Of a stretch of DNA of 19,925 nucleotides, positions 5,711 through 13,323 are shown one piece after another. This stretch comes from Spirochaetaceae bacterium (GTDB lineage: Bacteria; Spirochaetota; Spirochaetia; SZUA-6; Bin103): NCBI GenBank assembly GCA_028820215.1, contig JAPPKD010000041.1, positions 1-19,925 of the forward strand, in the 5' to 3' direction. The translations under genes and the position numbers were made by a program. The first letter of the stretch is position 1; the number at the start of each line of letters is the position of its first letter. Below the pieces are notes generated by a model. It had not been told where the DNA came from. It made no database searches and saw only the letters and a program-made list of their open reading frames with translations.

Positions 5711-7192
5711 ATGGCAATCGTGACCGACGAGCTGGCGCTCAATTACCACCTCATGCACCCGGGCGACGACAGCGCCCCCGGCGACCCCAATCCCGCCTAC
5801 CACCTGGACGGCACCTACCACCTGCACTACATCCTGCGCCACCCTTGGCACGGCGCGCCGGCGCGCCCGCGTGACGGCCAGGCGTCGTTCTCGTTCATCC
5901 ACGTCACCAGCCCGGATCTGCTGCACTGGACGTGGCAGACCACGAAGTTGCAACCCTCCTTCACCGGCCACGGGATGTTCAGCGGCACGGGGTTCATCAC
6001 CGGGGAGGGGAAGCCGGCAGCGATCTACTGTGGCGTGTGCGAGCCGGGCAACACCTTCATCGTGGTCGCGGAGGACAACGACCTGAGCTCGTGGCAGAAG
6101 CCGTACGCCGTCGTGCCGCGGGGCGTCCCCGCCGGCAAGGACGTGCGGCTGCTCGGCGACCCGGACCTGTTCCAGGTCGGCGACACCTACTACGTCTATT
6201 CGGCCGGCGACAACCTGGAGCTGTGCAAGTCCAGGGACCTGGTCGACTGGACCTACGTGGGTCCGCTCATGCAGCGCGAGATGCCTGACGTCGCCCTGGG
6301 CGAGGACACCTCCTGCGCCAACCTGTTCCCGCTCGGCGACCGGTGGATGCTGCTCTGCATCAGCCACCAGCTCGGCTGCCGGTACTACCTCGGTGACTGG
6401 GACGGCGAAGCCGAGCAGTTCGTCCCGGAGAGGCACGGACGCATGAACTGGCGGCGCGCCGGCCAGTCGCTGGCCGATCCGGTCTACCGCGACTTCTTCG
6501 CGCCGGAGAGCGTGCTGACGCCGGACGGCAGGCGGGTGATGTGGGCGTGGCTGGCAACCGCGGACCCAGCGATCAACCTGCGCACCGTGCAGTCCCTGCC
6601 GCGCGAGCTCAGCCTGCACGACGACGGCAGCCTGCGCATCGAGCCGCTCACGGAGCTTCGGTCGCTGCGCCGTGAGCCGGTCACGATCCACGACGTCCCC
6701 CTCACCCCGCCGGGCCGGGACGCTCCGGACCACGCGAGCGCGCGCATCGCCGACCTGGACGGCGACGCGTTCGAGATACGGATCACCGTCGACCGAGCGC
6801 AGGCGGAACGGAAACGGTTCGGGGTCCGGCTGTTCGCCGACGATGGCCATGCCGGCCTCCTGATCCTGCTGCGGCCGGAGACCGGCACGCTCTGCGTCGG
6901 CGACACCGAGGCGCCGTTCGCCGTCGCCGACCTGCCGGCGGGCGCGCACCTGGAGCTGCGCATCTTCGTCGACAAGTATCTGGTGGAGGTGTTCGCCAAC
7001 GGCCGCCAGGCCGCGCTGAGCGTCTTCATGGGGTACCGCGACGGCAACCAGTTGCGGGGATACGTCTTCGGCCGCAGCGACAAGGTGGCCCCGACGACGC
7101 TCCGCAGCGTGGAGATCTGGAAGCTGAAACCGACCAACCACGGGTTCTTCGAGGCGCGCGCGAACCCGATCTGGCAGCCCGACACCCGGTAA
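5711..7192 (+). CDS. Glycoside hydrolase family 32 protein (fructosidase-like)
   Basis: A 493-residue protein with the two-domain GH32 layout: five-bladed propeller (about 1-330) and a C-terminal beta-sandwich whose signature LRIFVDKYLVEVFANG is at about 416-431. GH32 enzymes act on sucrose, inulin or levan. The nucleophile motif is present as GDPN (D25), the FSG motif at 90-92, and the middle motif reads GDP (D150) instead of RDP. The acid/base segment reads GEDTSCANLF (197-206) instead of the usual ECPD, so E198 is three residues displaced or the usual Glu is replaced by Ser. This suggests a divergent subfamily or altered specificity. There is no signal peptide. AGGAG (about 5700-5704) supports the ATG at 5711. 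It is the second gene of the + strand operon and is followed at once by the PhyH remnant. Confidence 0.85.
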   Translation: MAIVTDELALNYHLMHPGDDSAPGDPNPAYHLDGTYHLHYILRHPWHGAPARPRDGQASFSFIHVTSPDLLHWTWQTTKLQPSFTGHGMFSGTGFITGEGKPAAIYCGVCEPGNTFIVVAEDNDLSSWQKPYAVVPRGVPAGKDVRLLGDPDLFQVGDTYYVYSAGDNLELCKSRDLVDWTYVGPLMQREMPDVALGEDTSCANLFPLGDRWMLLCISHQLGCRYYLGDWDGEAEQFVPERHGRMNWRRAGQSLADPVYRDFFAPESVLTPDGRRVMWAWLATADPAINLRTVQSLPRELSLHDDGSLRIEPLTELRSLRREPVTIHDVPLTPPGRDAPDHASARIADLDGDAFEIRITVDRAQAERKRFGVRLFADDGHAGLLILLRPETGTLCVGDTEAPFAVADLPAGAHLELRIFVDKYLVEVFANGRQAALSVFMGYRDGNQLRGYVFGRSDKVAPTTLRSVEIWKLKPTNHGFFEARANPIWQPDTR

Positions 7193-7198
7193 AGGAGG
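7193..7198 (+). promoter_or_regulatory. Strong ribosome binding site before the PhyH remnant
   Basis: AGGAGG begins immediately after the GH32 stop and lies seven bases ahead of the ATG at 7206. It is one of the best ribosome sites in the window, which shows that a real gene started here. Confidence 0.7.
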
Positions 7199-7205
7199 TC
7201 CACCG

Positions 7206-7358
7206 ATGATCGAGCTCGCACGCGAACAGACCGAGCACTACCGCCGGCACGGCTTCCTGGTCGTGCCCGACCGGCTGGCGTTCGCCGTCCATTACGTGAG
7301 CGAGGGCACCTGGGTGTACCGCTGCGACGTGCAGGACACGGTCTCCGCCGACGAGTAA
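7206..7358 (+). pseudogene. Miniature PhyH dioxygenase remnant (50 residues)
   Basis: A 50-residue ORF with an ideal ribosome site, third in the glycosidase operon. Residues 1-22 (ending HYRRHGFLVVPD) match the N-terminal helix and strand that open phytanoyl-CoA dioxygenase (PhyH) family proteins; compare the start of the PhyH gene at 10707 (REELVQRGYTSIPN). Residues 23-50, beginning RLAFAVHYVSEGTW, match the end of the same family, the strand that follows the Fe-binding His and the 2-oxoglutarate Arg; compare RRTLLLAWH in the neighbour. The core of about 200 residues, with the HxD and distal His ligands, is missing, but the reading frame is intact. The simplest explanation is an in-frame internal deletion, so it cannot be an active oxygenase. 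It could be a decaying gene, an assembly collapse, or a translated micro-protein. Confidence 0.65.
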
Positions 7359-7376
7359 TCGAAGCCCCTGCGGTAG

Positions 7377-8888
7377 TCAGCCAAACGCGCCTGACGCGGG
7401 CTCGTCGCCGAGGAGCGCGGCGCTCGCCTCACTGACCGTCGTGTGCTCGCCCGTGGCTACGGCAGCGCACAGGGCCGCGCCGACCGCCGCCTCTTCGGTG
7501 AGCGTCCCGATGACGGGCGGGTGACCGAACAGGCGAGCGAGCTCGCCGCGGAGAACGGGGTTGAGCCGCAGGCCGTTCCCGGAGCCGACCAGCATCGTCC
7601 GCTCTCCCGCGCCGAGAGCCGCCGCCCGGCGGTAGGCGTCGTGCAGCTCGCGGGCCATCCCGTTCAGCAGCGCCCGCGCCAGGTTTCCCGGCGTGAAGTT
7701 GGCGGAGCTGAGGCCCTCGAAGCGAGCCCGCTCGTCCGTGTCAGCCGGTGTCCCGTCGAACAGCGGCACGCAGCGCACGCCGCCGGCGTCCTCGCCGGCC
7801 GCCTCGGCCGCGGCCACCATGCGCTCATATACGGTGTCGGGGTCGGCACTTGCTCCGAATGCACCGAGGGTCGCGGCCTGTGCCACGAACTCCCGCAGAT
7901 AACGGAAGTTGCGGCCACCGACCCGGCCCACCGAGGCCAGCAGGTAGCCCGCTTGCATGAACGGGCGCAGCTCCAGCCAGCCCGGCTCGACCGGCTCGCC
8001 GACGAACATGCTCATCTGACCGCCGGTGCCGACGTTGACCGCCACCGATTCGGCGTGGCGGGCGACCGACCCGGCGAACGAGCACTGGTGGTCGCCCGAC
8101 GCGACGGCGACCGGCGTGCCGGACGGAAGCCCGATCCGGGACGCGGCCGGTGCCGTCAGTGGACCCGCGACCCGTGCCGCGCCGGCGAGCGGCGGCAGCA
8201 GCGACTCCGCGAGCCCCAGCGCGGTGGCCAGCTCGCGGTCCCAGTCGCCGGCGAACACGTCGTAGACGCCCCACCCGTGGGCGATGGTGGGGTCGAGGAC
8301 ATGCGCGCCGCCGGTGAGGCGGCGGACCAGGTAGTCCGGGGCGGTCGCGGCACGCGTCCCGTCCGCGAGGGCGCCGTCGGCGCGCAGCCGGAACAGCAGC
8401 GCGGCGGTGTGCTTCGGGTCAAGCGGGCAGCCGGTCCGCTCGAAGCGCGGCAGGCTCCTGCCCTCCCGGCGCGCCCCGCCGCGCTCGGCAACCAGGTCGA
8501 TGTACGTAGGGGCATCGGCGGCGGTGCTCGACGGCTCGCTCGCCCGCCGGTCCTGCCAATTGACGTGCGGGCCTGCCGGCCGCCCGTCGGCGCCGAGCAC
8601 CTGGCAGCCGTGCTGCTGGCCGGTCACGCCGATGGCGTCGAAGCCCGCTCCGTCGCCGGCCCGCTCCACCACGCGACGAGCCAGTTCGACGGCGTCGGCG
8701 ACCATGCCGTCCAGGTCCCACTCGGAACGGCCTCTGCGGCGATCCGTTGGCGAGGTCGTCTCGCGCCGGTTCGCGGCCGACTCCACCGCCACCGGTGCCC
8801 GCCGCCCGGTGTCCAGCGCCAGCGCGGTCAGGCTGGTGGAGCCAAGGTCGATGGCGAGGTAGCGGCCCACACCGCATGGGGCCTCCAT
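7377..8888 (-). CDS. FGGY-family carbohydrate kinase (xylulokinase/sedoheptulokinase-like)
   Basis: A 503-residue sugar kinase of the usual FGGY length that uses ATP to phosphorylate a ketose or polyol. The first domain holds the ATP phosphate motif YLAIDLGSTSL (10-20) and the sugar-binding GVTGQQHG (87-94) and WQDRR (111-115). D266 in ASGDHQ is the catalytic base, NVGTGGQ (285-291) and the adenosine-binding GSGNGLRLNPVL close to the C-terminus complete the set. Xylulokinase is a reasonable guess given the xylitol dehydrogenase nearby, but the GQQHG and NWQD pattern also fits sedoheptulokinase. It lies 13 bases after the PhyH-HEAT gene on the same strand, so the two are probably co-transcribed. 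GGAGG at 8882-8886 (- strand) would fit a GTG start at 8870, which also matches the usual family start better than the ATG at 8888. Confidence 0.82.
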   Translation of the reverse strand: MEAPCGVGRYLAIDLGSTSLTALALDTGRRAPVAVESAANRRETTSPTDRRRGRSEWDLDGMVADAVELARRVVERAGDGAGFDAIGVTGQQHGCQVLGADGRPAGPHVNWQDRRASEPSSTAADAPTYIDLVAERGGARREGRSLPRFERTGCPLDPKHTAALLFRLRADGALADGTRAATAPDYLVRRLTGGAHVLDPTIAHGWGVYDVFAGDWDRELATALGLAESLLPPLAGAARVAGPLTAPAASRIGLPSGTPVAVASGDHQCSFAGSVARHAESVAVNVGTGGQMSMFVGEPVEPGWLELRPFMQAGYLLASVGRVGGRNFRYLREFVAQAATLGAFGASADPDTVYERMVAAAEAAGEDAGGVRCVPLFDGTPADTDERARFEGLSSANFTPGNLARALLNGMARELHDAYRRAAALGAGERTMLVGSGNGLRLNPVLRGELARLFGHPPVIGTLTEEAAVGAALCAAVATGEHTTVSEASAALLGDEPASGAFG

Positions 8889-8901
8889 CCGACGGCCGTT
8901 G

Positions 8902-10665
8902 TCAATCGGACGCGGGCGCGCTCCCCGTCTGCCACGCGGCCAGGGCGTCGCGACAGTAGCCCGGCACGAAGCGATCCGCGTCGGTCAGGGCGCGGCGGCA
9001 CGCGTCGGCCGCTGCCCGGCGCAGCCGGCCGTCGATCGCCTGGCTCGCGGGGGCGAGCATGCGCAGTGCCAGCGCGGCATTCTGGCGCGACATGAGGCCG
9101 CGTCCCAGCGTCGAGTCTTCCGGGTAGTCGGGGTTGCCGCCGCCCGGCTCCGGCGCATCCAGGCACGCCACGCAGCGCTCGACGATGGCGCCAAGGACGT
9201 CGTGGTTGCCCGGCTTCGCGGCGGCGCGCTGACCCATCAACCCGAGCGCCTGGACACAGGTGGCGTGCAGCAGCTTCGGCGGCCAAGCCTGGCGCTCCTT
9301 CGGGTTCGGCGAGAAACGGCCGAACCCACTGGGGGGCGGGTGGCCTCCGCCGCCGGCCGGCCATCCATCCAGACCTCGCACCGCGCCGGCGATCTGGCCG
9401 GCGACCCGATCCATGACCGTCCCGACCGCGTCCACGATCGCCAGCGACGGCTCCTCGGCGGCCTCGCCGAGCGCGTGGACGGCGCAGCACGCCACGTGAT
9501 CATCCACGTCGGGATCGGCCAGAGTTGCGACGAGCGGGTCGACCGCGGCGCCTCCAGCTCCGGTCAAGCCGTGCATGGCGGCGCGCCGGGCCGCATCGCC
9601 GCCATGACCGAGCGCCCGGATCAGCCCGGTTACCGACTCCGTGCTTCCCGCGCGCGCCGCCTGCGCCAGCTCGTAGGCCGCCGCCATGCGGGCGGCTTCC
9701 GTCCTGCCGCCAAGCAGCGCGTCGACCGTCCCGCTGACCGGCTCCGATGGTGCGGCGGCTCCGGCGTTCCGTGGAGGTGCGGAGTCTTCGCTGTCGCCGA
9801 GCATGAACGACCAGATGGACGCGGCCAGCGCGGAAGGAACGGCGGCGTGTCCGTTCGCCCACGGCGTGACGCCATTCCGGTGATCCCAGGACGGCCGCGT
9901 CCGAGCCTGCCCGGACGCGTAGAGGAACTTGAACATGACCCGCGGCGCTCCGGCGGCTCCCGCAGCGCGGCGCATCCGCCGGTGATAGATGTCGTAGTGA
10001 AAGAAGCCGACGCTGCCGGCTTCCACCGCCATCGGGACCTCGCGTATCGCCGGATCGATCGACTCGATGGCCGCCCGCAGCAATCGGTCGCGCGCGGGCA
10101 GATCATCGCCCTGCATGAGACGCTGCGGATCGTCGATGCGGTCGTGGCGGGTCGGTGGCTCCGTCGGGCGGGCGCTGCCGTCGCCGTCCGCGGGAAGCGA
10201 GTAGTACTGCGATCCCGGCGCGATTGCGGTCGGCCCCATCGCCAGCTCGATGGCGGTCGGGTAGTACATGCACAGCAGCCAGCGAGGCCGGTGGTGGCGG
10301 ACGCGCTGGACGCCCCAGTAACTGTCGCGGTGCCAGCCCTGATCGAACGGCGGCGACGCGGGCGGCTCGTCCCGGTCGACCGTTGCCCCGGTATGGGGAT
10401 GCCGCAGGTACCCCCGTCCCAGGATGCTCTGCAGCGCCCCGCGCATGGTGGGGCCGTCCAGCACCGCACGGAGCTCCGGCATGCGGGCGTCGACCTCGTC
10501 ACTCAGCAGGCTGCCGGGCCTGCGCTCGATCGCGCGGCGATAGAGCTCCTGGTGAAAGTCGGGGCCGAGCTCGTCCACCTGCCGCACCAGGAACCCGTCG
10601 GCGATGAACCGGATCACCTCGTCGTCCGTGAGAAGCCTGGCTTCGCCGTCTGTCGGGGCGGTCAC
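8902..10665 (-). CDS. PhyH-type dioxygenase fused to HEAT-repeat domain
   Basis: A 587-residue two-part protein. Residues 1 to about 285 form a phytanoyl-CoA dioxygenase-type Fe(II)/2-oxoglutarate oxygenase: N-terminal LTDDEVIRFIADGFLV (12-27), the iron HxD at H112-D114 in GWHRDSYWG, the PGS turn (150-152), and a distal His at H228 in HYDIYHRRM. Residues from about 310 to 570 are Ala-rich paired helices of HEAT type, for example AARMAAAYELAQAARAG (324-340), DAARRAAMHGLTGAG (357-371) and ACCAVHALGEAA (392-403). Ordinary PhyH proteins have about 280 residues, so this is roughly double. HEAT repeats usually bind proteins or act in lyases of phycobilin type; here they may present a partner to the oxygenase. 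The start is GTG at 10665. It is divergent from the next PhyH gene and followed by the FGGY kinase. Confidence 0.82.
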   Translation of the reverse strand: MTAPTDGEARLLTDDEVIRFIADGFLVRQVDELGPDFHQELYRRAIERRPGSLLSDEVDARMPELRAVLDGPTMRGALQSILGRGYLRHPHTGATVDRDEPPASPPFDQGWHRDSYWGVQRVRHHRPRWLLCMYYPTAIELAMGPTAIAPGSQYYSLPADGDGSARPTEPPTRHDRIDDPQRLMQGDDLPARDRLLRAAIESIDPAIREVPMAVEAGSVGFFHYDIYHRRMRRAAGAAGAPRVMFKFLYASGQARTRPSWDHRNGVTPWANGHAAVPSALAASIWSFMLGDSEDSAPPRNAGAAAPSEPVSGTVDALLGGRTEAARMAAAYELAQAARAGSTESVTGLIRALGHGGDAARRAAMHGLTGAGGAAVDPLVATLADPDVDDHVACCAVHALGEAAEEPSLAIVDAVGTVMDRVAGQIAGAVRGLDGWPAGGGGHPPPSGFGRFSPNPKERQAWPPKLLHATCVQALGLMGQRAAAKPGNHDVLGAIVERCVACLDAPEPGGGNPDYPEDSTLGRGLMSRQNAALALRMLAPASQAIDGRLRRAAADACRRALTDADRFVPGYCRDALAAWQTGSAPASD

Positions 10666-10706
10666 CGGCGGGACGGCGCGTGAGGGATCATGGCCGAGAC
10701 GATAGG

Positions 10707-11576
10707 ATGGGCACGATGATCCTGTCCCCTGCTGACGCCCTGTCCAAGAGAGAGGAGCTGGTGCAGCGCGGCTACACCTCGATTCCGAACGTGATGCCGG
10801 CGGAGTTGCTGGAAGAGCTGCGCGCCTGGTCGGACGGCATCTTCGCCCGCACGCACGTACGCTACGAGATCCGCTACCAGGGCAGCGACCTGTTCGTATA
10901 CACCGAACGCGGCTGGTCGGCCATGGCGCCGGAGCGGCGGCAGGAGGCCGAGGACGACCCGCAGCGCTTCCCCGACCCGATGGCGGCGCGGACGATCGAC
11001 CTGCCGGCGCAACGGGCAGTGTGCCGGGAGATCGGGCTGGAGAACCTCCGATCGGACGAGGTGGTCATCATCCTCTCCAAGCCCGCCCACGGACCGCCGC
11101 TCTACTGGCACCAGGACTTCATGCAGTGGGACAGCCCGCGGGCGGCCACTCCCTGGCCGACCCGGATCTTCCTCTCCTACTACCTGGTCGACACCACGCG
11201 GAAGAACGGCTGTCTGCGCGTCATACCGGGCAGTCACCGCACCCGCCATCGGCTGCACGATCTCCTGCCCGATGCCCATGGCGAGGAGCTGCAGGCCCTG
11301 GAGGACCTGACCCATCCAGCCTTCGCCGACTACCCCGATGCCTTGGACGTGCCGCTGGGAGCCGGCGACCTGCTGATCGCCGACGCCCGGCTGCTGCATG
11401 CCGCGTGGCCCAACCGGAGCGACCACCGCCGCACCCTGCTCCTGGCCTGGCACGACGTGCTCTCGTTCCCGGAGCCGCCGAGCTGGTGGACAGAGGAGAC
11501 CCCCGACGCCGTGAGGAACGCCGACCCCACCGCGCGGTACGAGCCCACCAGGACCCCCAGCGACTACATCGCCTGA
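10707..11576 (+). CDS. PhyH-family Fe(II)/2-oxoglutarate dioxygenase
   Basis: A 289-residue phytanoyl-CoA dioxygenase family protein that probably hydroxylates a small molecule with O2 and 2-oxoglutarate in the cytoplasm. The iron ligands H135 and D137 are in YWHQDF, the distal ligand H231 is in RLLHAAW, and the co-substrate Arg is in SDHRRTLLLAW (238-248). The jelly-roll motif NGCLRVIPGSHR (167-178) is typical. The substrate is unknown; the family ranges from phytanoyl-CoA to ectoine, antibiotics and sugars. The start is ambiguous: ATG at 10707 or 10716, or GTG at 10680. I favour 10707 because the family homology begins at about residue 10 from there. It diverges from the PhyH-HEAT gene, about 40 bases apart, and converges on the PhyH operon through a shared hairpin. 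Confidence 0.86.
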   Translation: MGTMILSPADALSKREELVQRGYTSIPNVMPAELLEELRAWSDGIFARTHVRYEIRYQGSDLFVYTERGWSAMAPERRQEAEDDPQRFPDPMAARTIDLPAQRAVCREIGLENLRSDEVVIILSKPAHGPPLYWHQDFMQWDSPRAATPWPTRIFLSYYLVDTTRKNGCLRVIPGSHRTRHRLHDLLPDAHGEELQALEDLTHPAFADYPDALDVPLGAGDLLIADARLLHAAWPNRSDHRRTLLLAWHDVLSFPEPPSWWTEETPDAVRNADPTARYEPTRTPSDYIA

Positions 11577-11596
11577 CCGTCCTCCCTGTCAGGCGA
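11569..11596. terminator. Bidirectional hairpin between convergent PhyH genes
   Basis: TCGCCTGAC at 11569-11577 and GTCAGGCGA at 11588-11596 form a perfect nine-base stem with a ten-base loop. Each arm contains the stop codon of one of the two convergent genes. There is no T-run on either strand, so it is not a textbook intrinsic terminator. It may still end or protect both transcripts. Part of the symmetry follows from both genes ending with GCC-TGA-C. Confidence 0.5.
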
Positions 11597-12443
11597 GCTT
11601 GCGTTCCTTCATGGCCGTCTGCAGCTCGTAGATGACGTCCGACCGGAGCGCTTCCGGCATGGGCATGCGGACCGGCACGGGCTCGACGCGCGGCACGGTC
11701 GTCGGCTCTCCGCGGATGATGGTCCCGTTGAACGTATCCCAGTCCGTGAAGTGGATCAGCGGCCAGGCGTCGATCGCGCAGTACTGGAACAGAAGCAGCC
11801 GGCGCGGCTTCCCGGACCGGTTCGGCGTGGAGCCGTGGACGGTCCGCACGTGGTGAATGGAGATGCCGCCGGCCGGGAGCTCGACGGGCACGGCGTCCTC
11901 GTCCGAGAAAGCCGGATCGGTGATGGCCCCGCAGAAGCCCGCTTCGATGTGGTGGTCGTACACCGGACCCCGGTGCGATCCGGGCAGCACCAGGAGGGCT
12001 CCGTTCTCGACGGTCATGTCGTCGATGCAGATGCCGACGGCAAGCAGGTCGTCGTTGGTGTGCGGATAGAACGCCCAGTCCTGGTGCCACTCGACCGGGC
12101 TCCCGACCTCGGGGAGCTTCAGGTTGAGCTTGTCACCGTTGCAGCGCAGGCCGTGGCCGATGAGCTGCGAGACCATGGCGAGGATGTCCTCGTTGTGGAG
12201 CGCGTCACGGTAGATCTCGTGCTGGACGATCGGGCGCTTCAGGCGGCGCAGCTTCGGGTGGTCTCGGGAATGTCCGGGCTCCAGGTCGAAGACATCGGTG
12301 TGCTCGGTGACTTCGCGCGACCGTTCGACGAACTCGTCGGTGACCCGCTGGAGCTCCTCGACCACCCGTGCAGGGATGACGTCTTCGATCCCCACGTAAC
12401 CGTTGGAGTGATAGGAGTCGATCTGTTCCTGAGACAGCATCAT
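11589..12443 (-). CDS. PhyH-family Fe(II)/2-oxoglutarate dioxygenase
   Basis: A 284-residue PhyH-family oxygenase. H120 and D122 in EWHQDWAFYPHTN are the iron-binding HxD, H203 in VRTVHGS is the distal ligand, and R209 or the R214-R215 pair after NRSGKPRR would bind 2-oxoglutarate. The N-terminus LSQEQIDSYHSNGYV (3-17) and the NGALLVLPGSH turn (147-157) are family hallmarks. The start is the ATG at 12443, not the much longer upstream frame, because GGAGG (12449-12453, - strand) lies five bases before it and the family motif begins at once. It is the last gene of a three-gene - strand operon, 11 bases after another PhyH gene. Its substrate is unknown. The WHQDW and YPHTND pattern is close to PhyH proteins found beside sugar genes. 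Confidence 0.87.
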   Translation of the reverse strand: MMLSQEQIDSYHSNGYVGIEDVIPARVVEELQRVTDEFVERSREVTEHTDVFDLEPGHSRDHPKLRRLKRPIVQHEIYRDALHNEDILAMVSQLIGHGLRCNGDKLNLKLPEVGSPVEWHQDWAFYPHTNDDLLAVGICIDDMTVENGALLVLPGSHRGPVYDHHIEAGFCGAITDPAFSDEDAVPVELPAGGISIHHVRTVHGSTPNRSGKPRRLLLFQYCAIDAWPLIHFTDWDTFNGTIIRGEPTTVPRVEPVPVRMPMPEALRSDVIYELQTAMKERKLA

Positions 12444-12448
12444 GGATT

Positions 12449-12453
12449 CCTCC
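12449..12453 (-). promoter_or_regulatory. Ribosome binding site deciding the 12443 start
   Basis: GGAGG on the - strand, five bases ahead of the ATG at 12443. It overlaps the last codons and stop region of the upstream PhyH gene, consistent with a polycistronic message. Confidence 0.6.
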
Positions 12454-12454
12454 G

Positions 12455-13288
12455 CTAGAACAGCTGGGCTTCGTCGCCCCGGCGCTCGCGATAGCCGGAC
12501 ACCAGGAGGCCGGGCGTGCGGACCGCGCCGTCGCTCGGCGGGTTGTGCGGGTGGCGGTAGCCGACGCGGACCATGCGCCGCGACCGGTCCGTCCGGTTGA
12601 TGTACGAGCCGTGGATGGTGTAGTAGCTGAACACCACGAGGTCGCCCCGCCGCGCCGGCACCGGGACCGAGTCCGCCAGCCGGTACTTCTCGGTGGGCAG
12701 ATGCGGCGCCGAGGGCTCTTCCTCCGTGCCGGTGATGTGCTCCAGCGCGCCCTGCTTGTGCGATCCGGCCAGGAAGCGGATCTCCCCGTTCTCGTGACAG
12801 GTGTCGTCGAGGTGCACGAGCACGTCCAGGTAGCGCCCGTCGTCGTGCGGGTAGAACGGATGGTCCTGGTGCATGGGAAACACCTGCCCGCCGGGCGGCT
12901 TGGTGTGCATGACCGAGTGATGCAGCTCGATGTCCGGCCCGAGGATCGGCACCAGGCAGGCGATCAGCCTGGGACTGGTCACCGCGTCCAGCCACGCCCG
13001 CGAGTAGAAGTGCAGCTCGTGCATGGCTTCGAGCTTGGCGGCCTTCTCCTCCTCGTCGTCCATGTAGACCTTGCGCCAGGGCCCCGGCCAGCGCCGGTCG
13101 ATGGTCGCCCAGTCGTGGGCCAGGCGGTCGAGGTCGTCCGCCTGCGCCTGGCTCTCCTCGGGCGTGAACACGGACGGGATCCGCAGAAAGCCGTTCTCGT
13201 GAAAGAAGTCGACGTCGGCCTGGGCGAGCGGAGCCGGGCTGACGGCGGAGCCGTTCGGCGCCGCGCTGACCAGTGTTTCCGTTGCCAT
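12455..13288 (-). CDS. PhyH-family Fe(II)/2-oxoglutarate dioxygenase
   Basis: A 277-residue PhyH-family oxygenase, a paralogue of the gene just downstream but clearly diverged. The iron HxD is H140-D142 in FPMHQDHPFYP, the distal ligand H226 in YYTIHGS, and the co-substrate Arg is in NRTDRSRRMVRVGYR (231-245). The jelly-roll turn reads NGEIRFLAGSHK (166-177). A long charged N-terminal half with WPGPWRKVYMDDEEEKAAK (67-85) distinguishes it from the other PhyH proteins here. The open frame continues upstream to 13498, but that part is the antisense-frame shadow of the glycosidase gene. The ATG at 13288 gives the normal family length. It lies 35 bases behind the glycosidase gene. The substrate is unknown. 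Confidence 0.86.
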   Translation of the reverse strand: MATETLVSAAPNGSAVSPAPLAQADVDFFHENGFLRIPSVFTPEESQAQADDLDRLAHDWATIDRRWPGPWRKVYMDDEEEKAAKLEAMHELHFYSRAWLDAVTSPRLIACLVPILGPDIELHHSVMHTKPPGGQVFPMHQDHPFYPHDDGRYLDVLVHLDDTCHENGEIRFLAGSHKQGALEHITGTEEEPSAPHLPTEKYRLADSVPVPARRGDLVVFSYYTIHGSYINRTDRSRRMVRVGYRHPHNPPSDGAVRTPGLLVSGYRERRGDEAQLF

Positions 13289-13323
13289 GGCGCGACGGTG
13301 ACCGGTTCCCGACGCTGCGTCAA

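Noticed and set aside
5426..7141. 571-codon open frame on the - strand
   Set aside because: Antisense to the GH32 gene, which has clear catalytic and sandwich motifs; the antisense product shows none.
8889..8901. TTGACA on the - strand ahead of the FGGY kinase as a -35 box
   Set aside because: It overlaps the stop of the PhyH-HEAT gene, sits too close to the start codon, and no -10 box follows at proper spacing.
7443..9095. 550-codon open frame on the + strand
   Set aside because: Antisense to the FGGY kinase; composition is shadow-like and no ribosome site or motif supports it.
7376..10665. Possible mobile element or attachment site near the PhyH cluster
   Set aside because: No transposase, integrase, terminal inverted repeats or tRNA end could be found on either strand.
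8899..10683. 594-codon open frame on the + strand
   Set aside because: Mirrors the PhyH-HEAT gene over its full length; the - strand product carries HxD, distal His and helical repeats, the + strand product nothing recognisable.
12444..12995. N-terminal extension of the 11589-12443 PhyH frame
   Set aside because: Out-of-frame reading of the upstream PhyH gene. GGAGG five bases before 12443 and the family N-terminus decide the shorter start.
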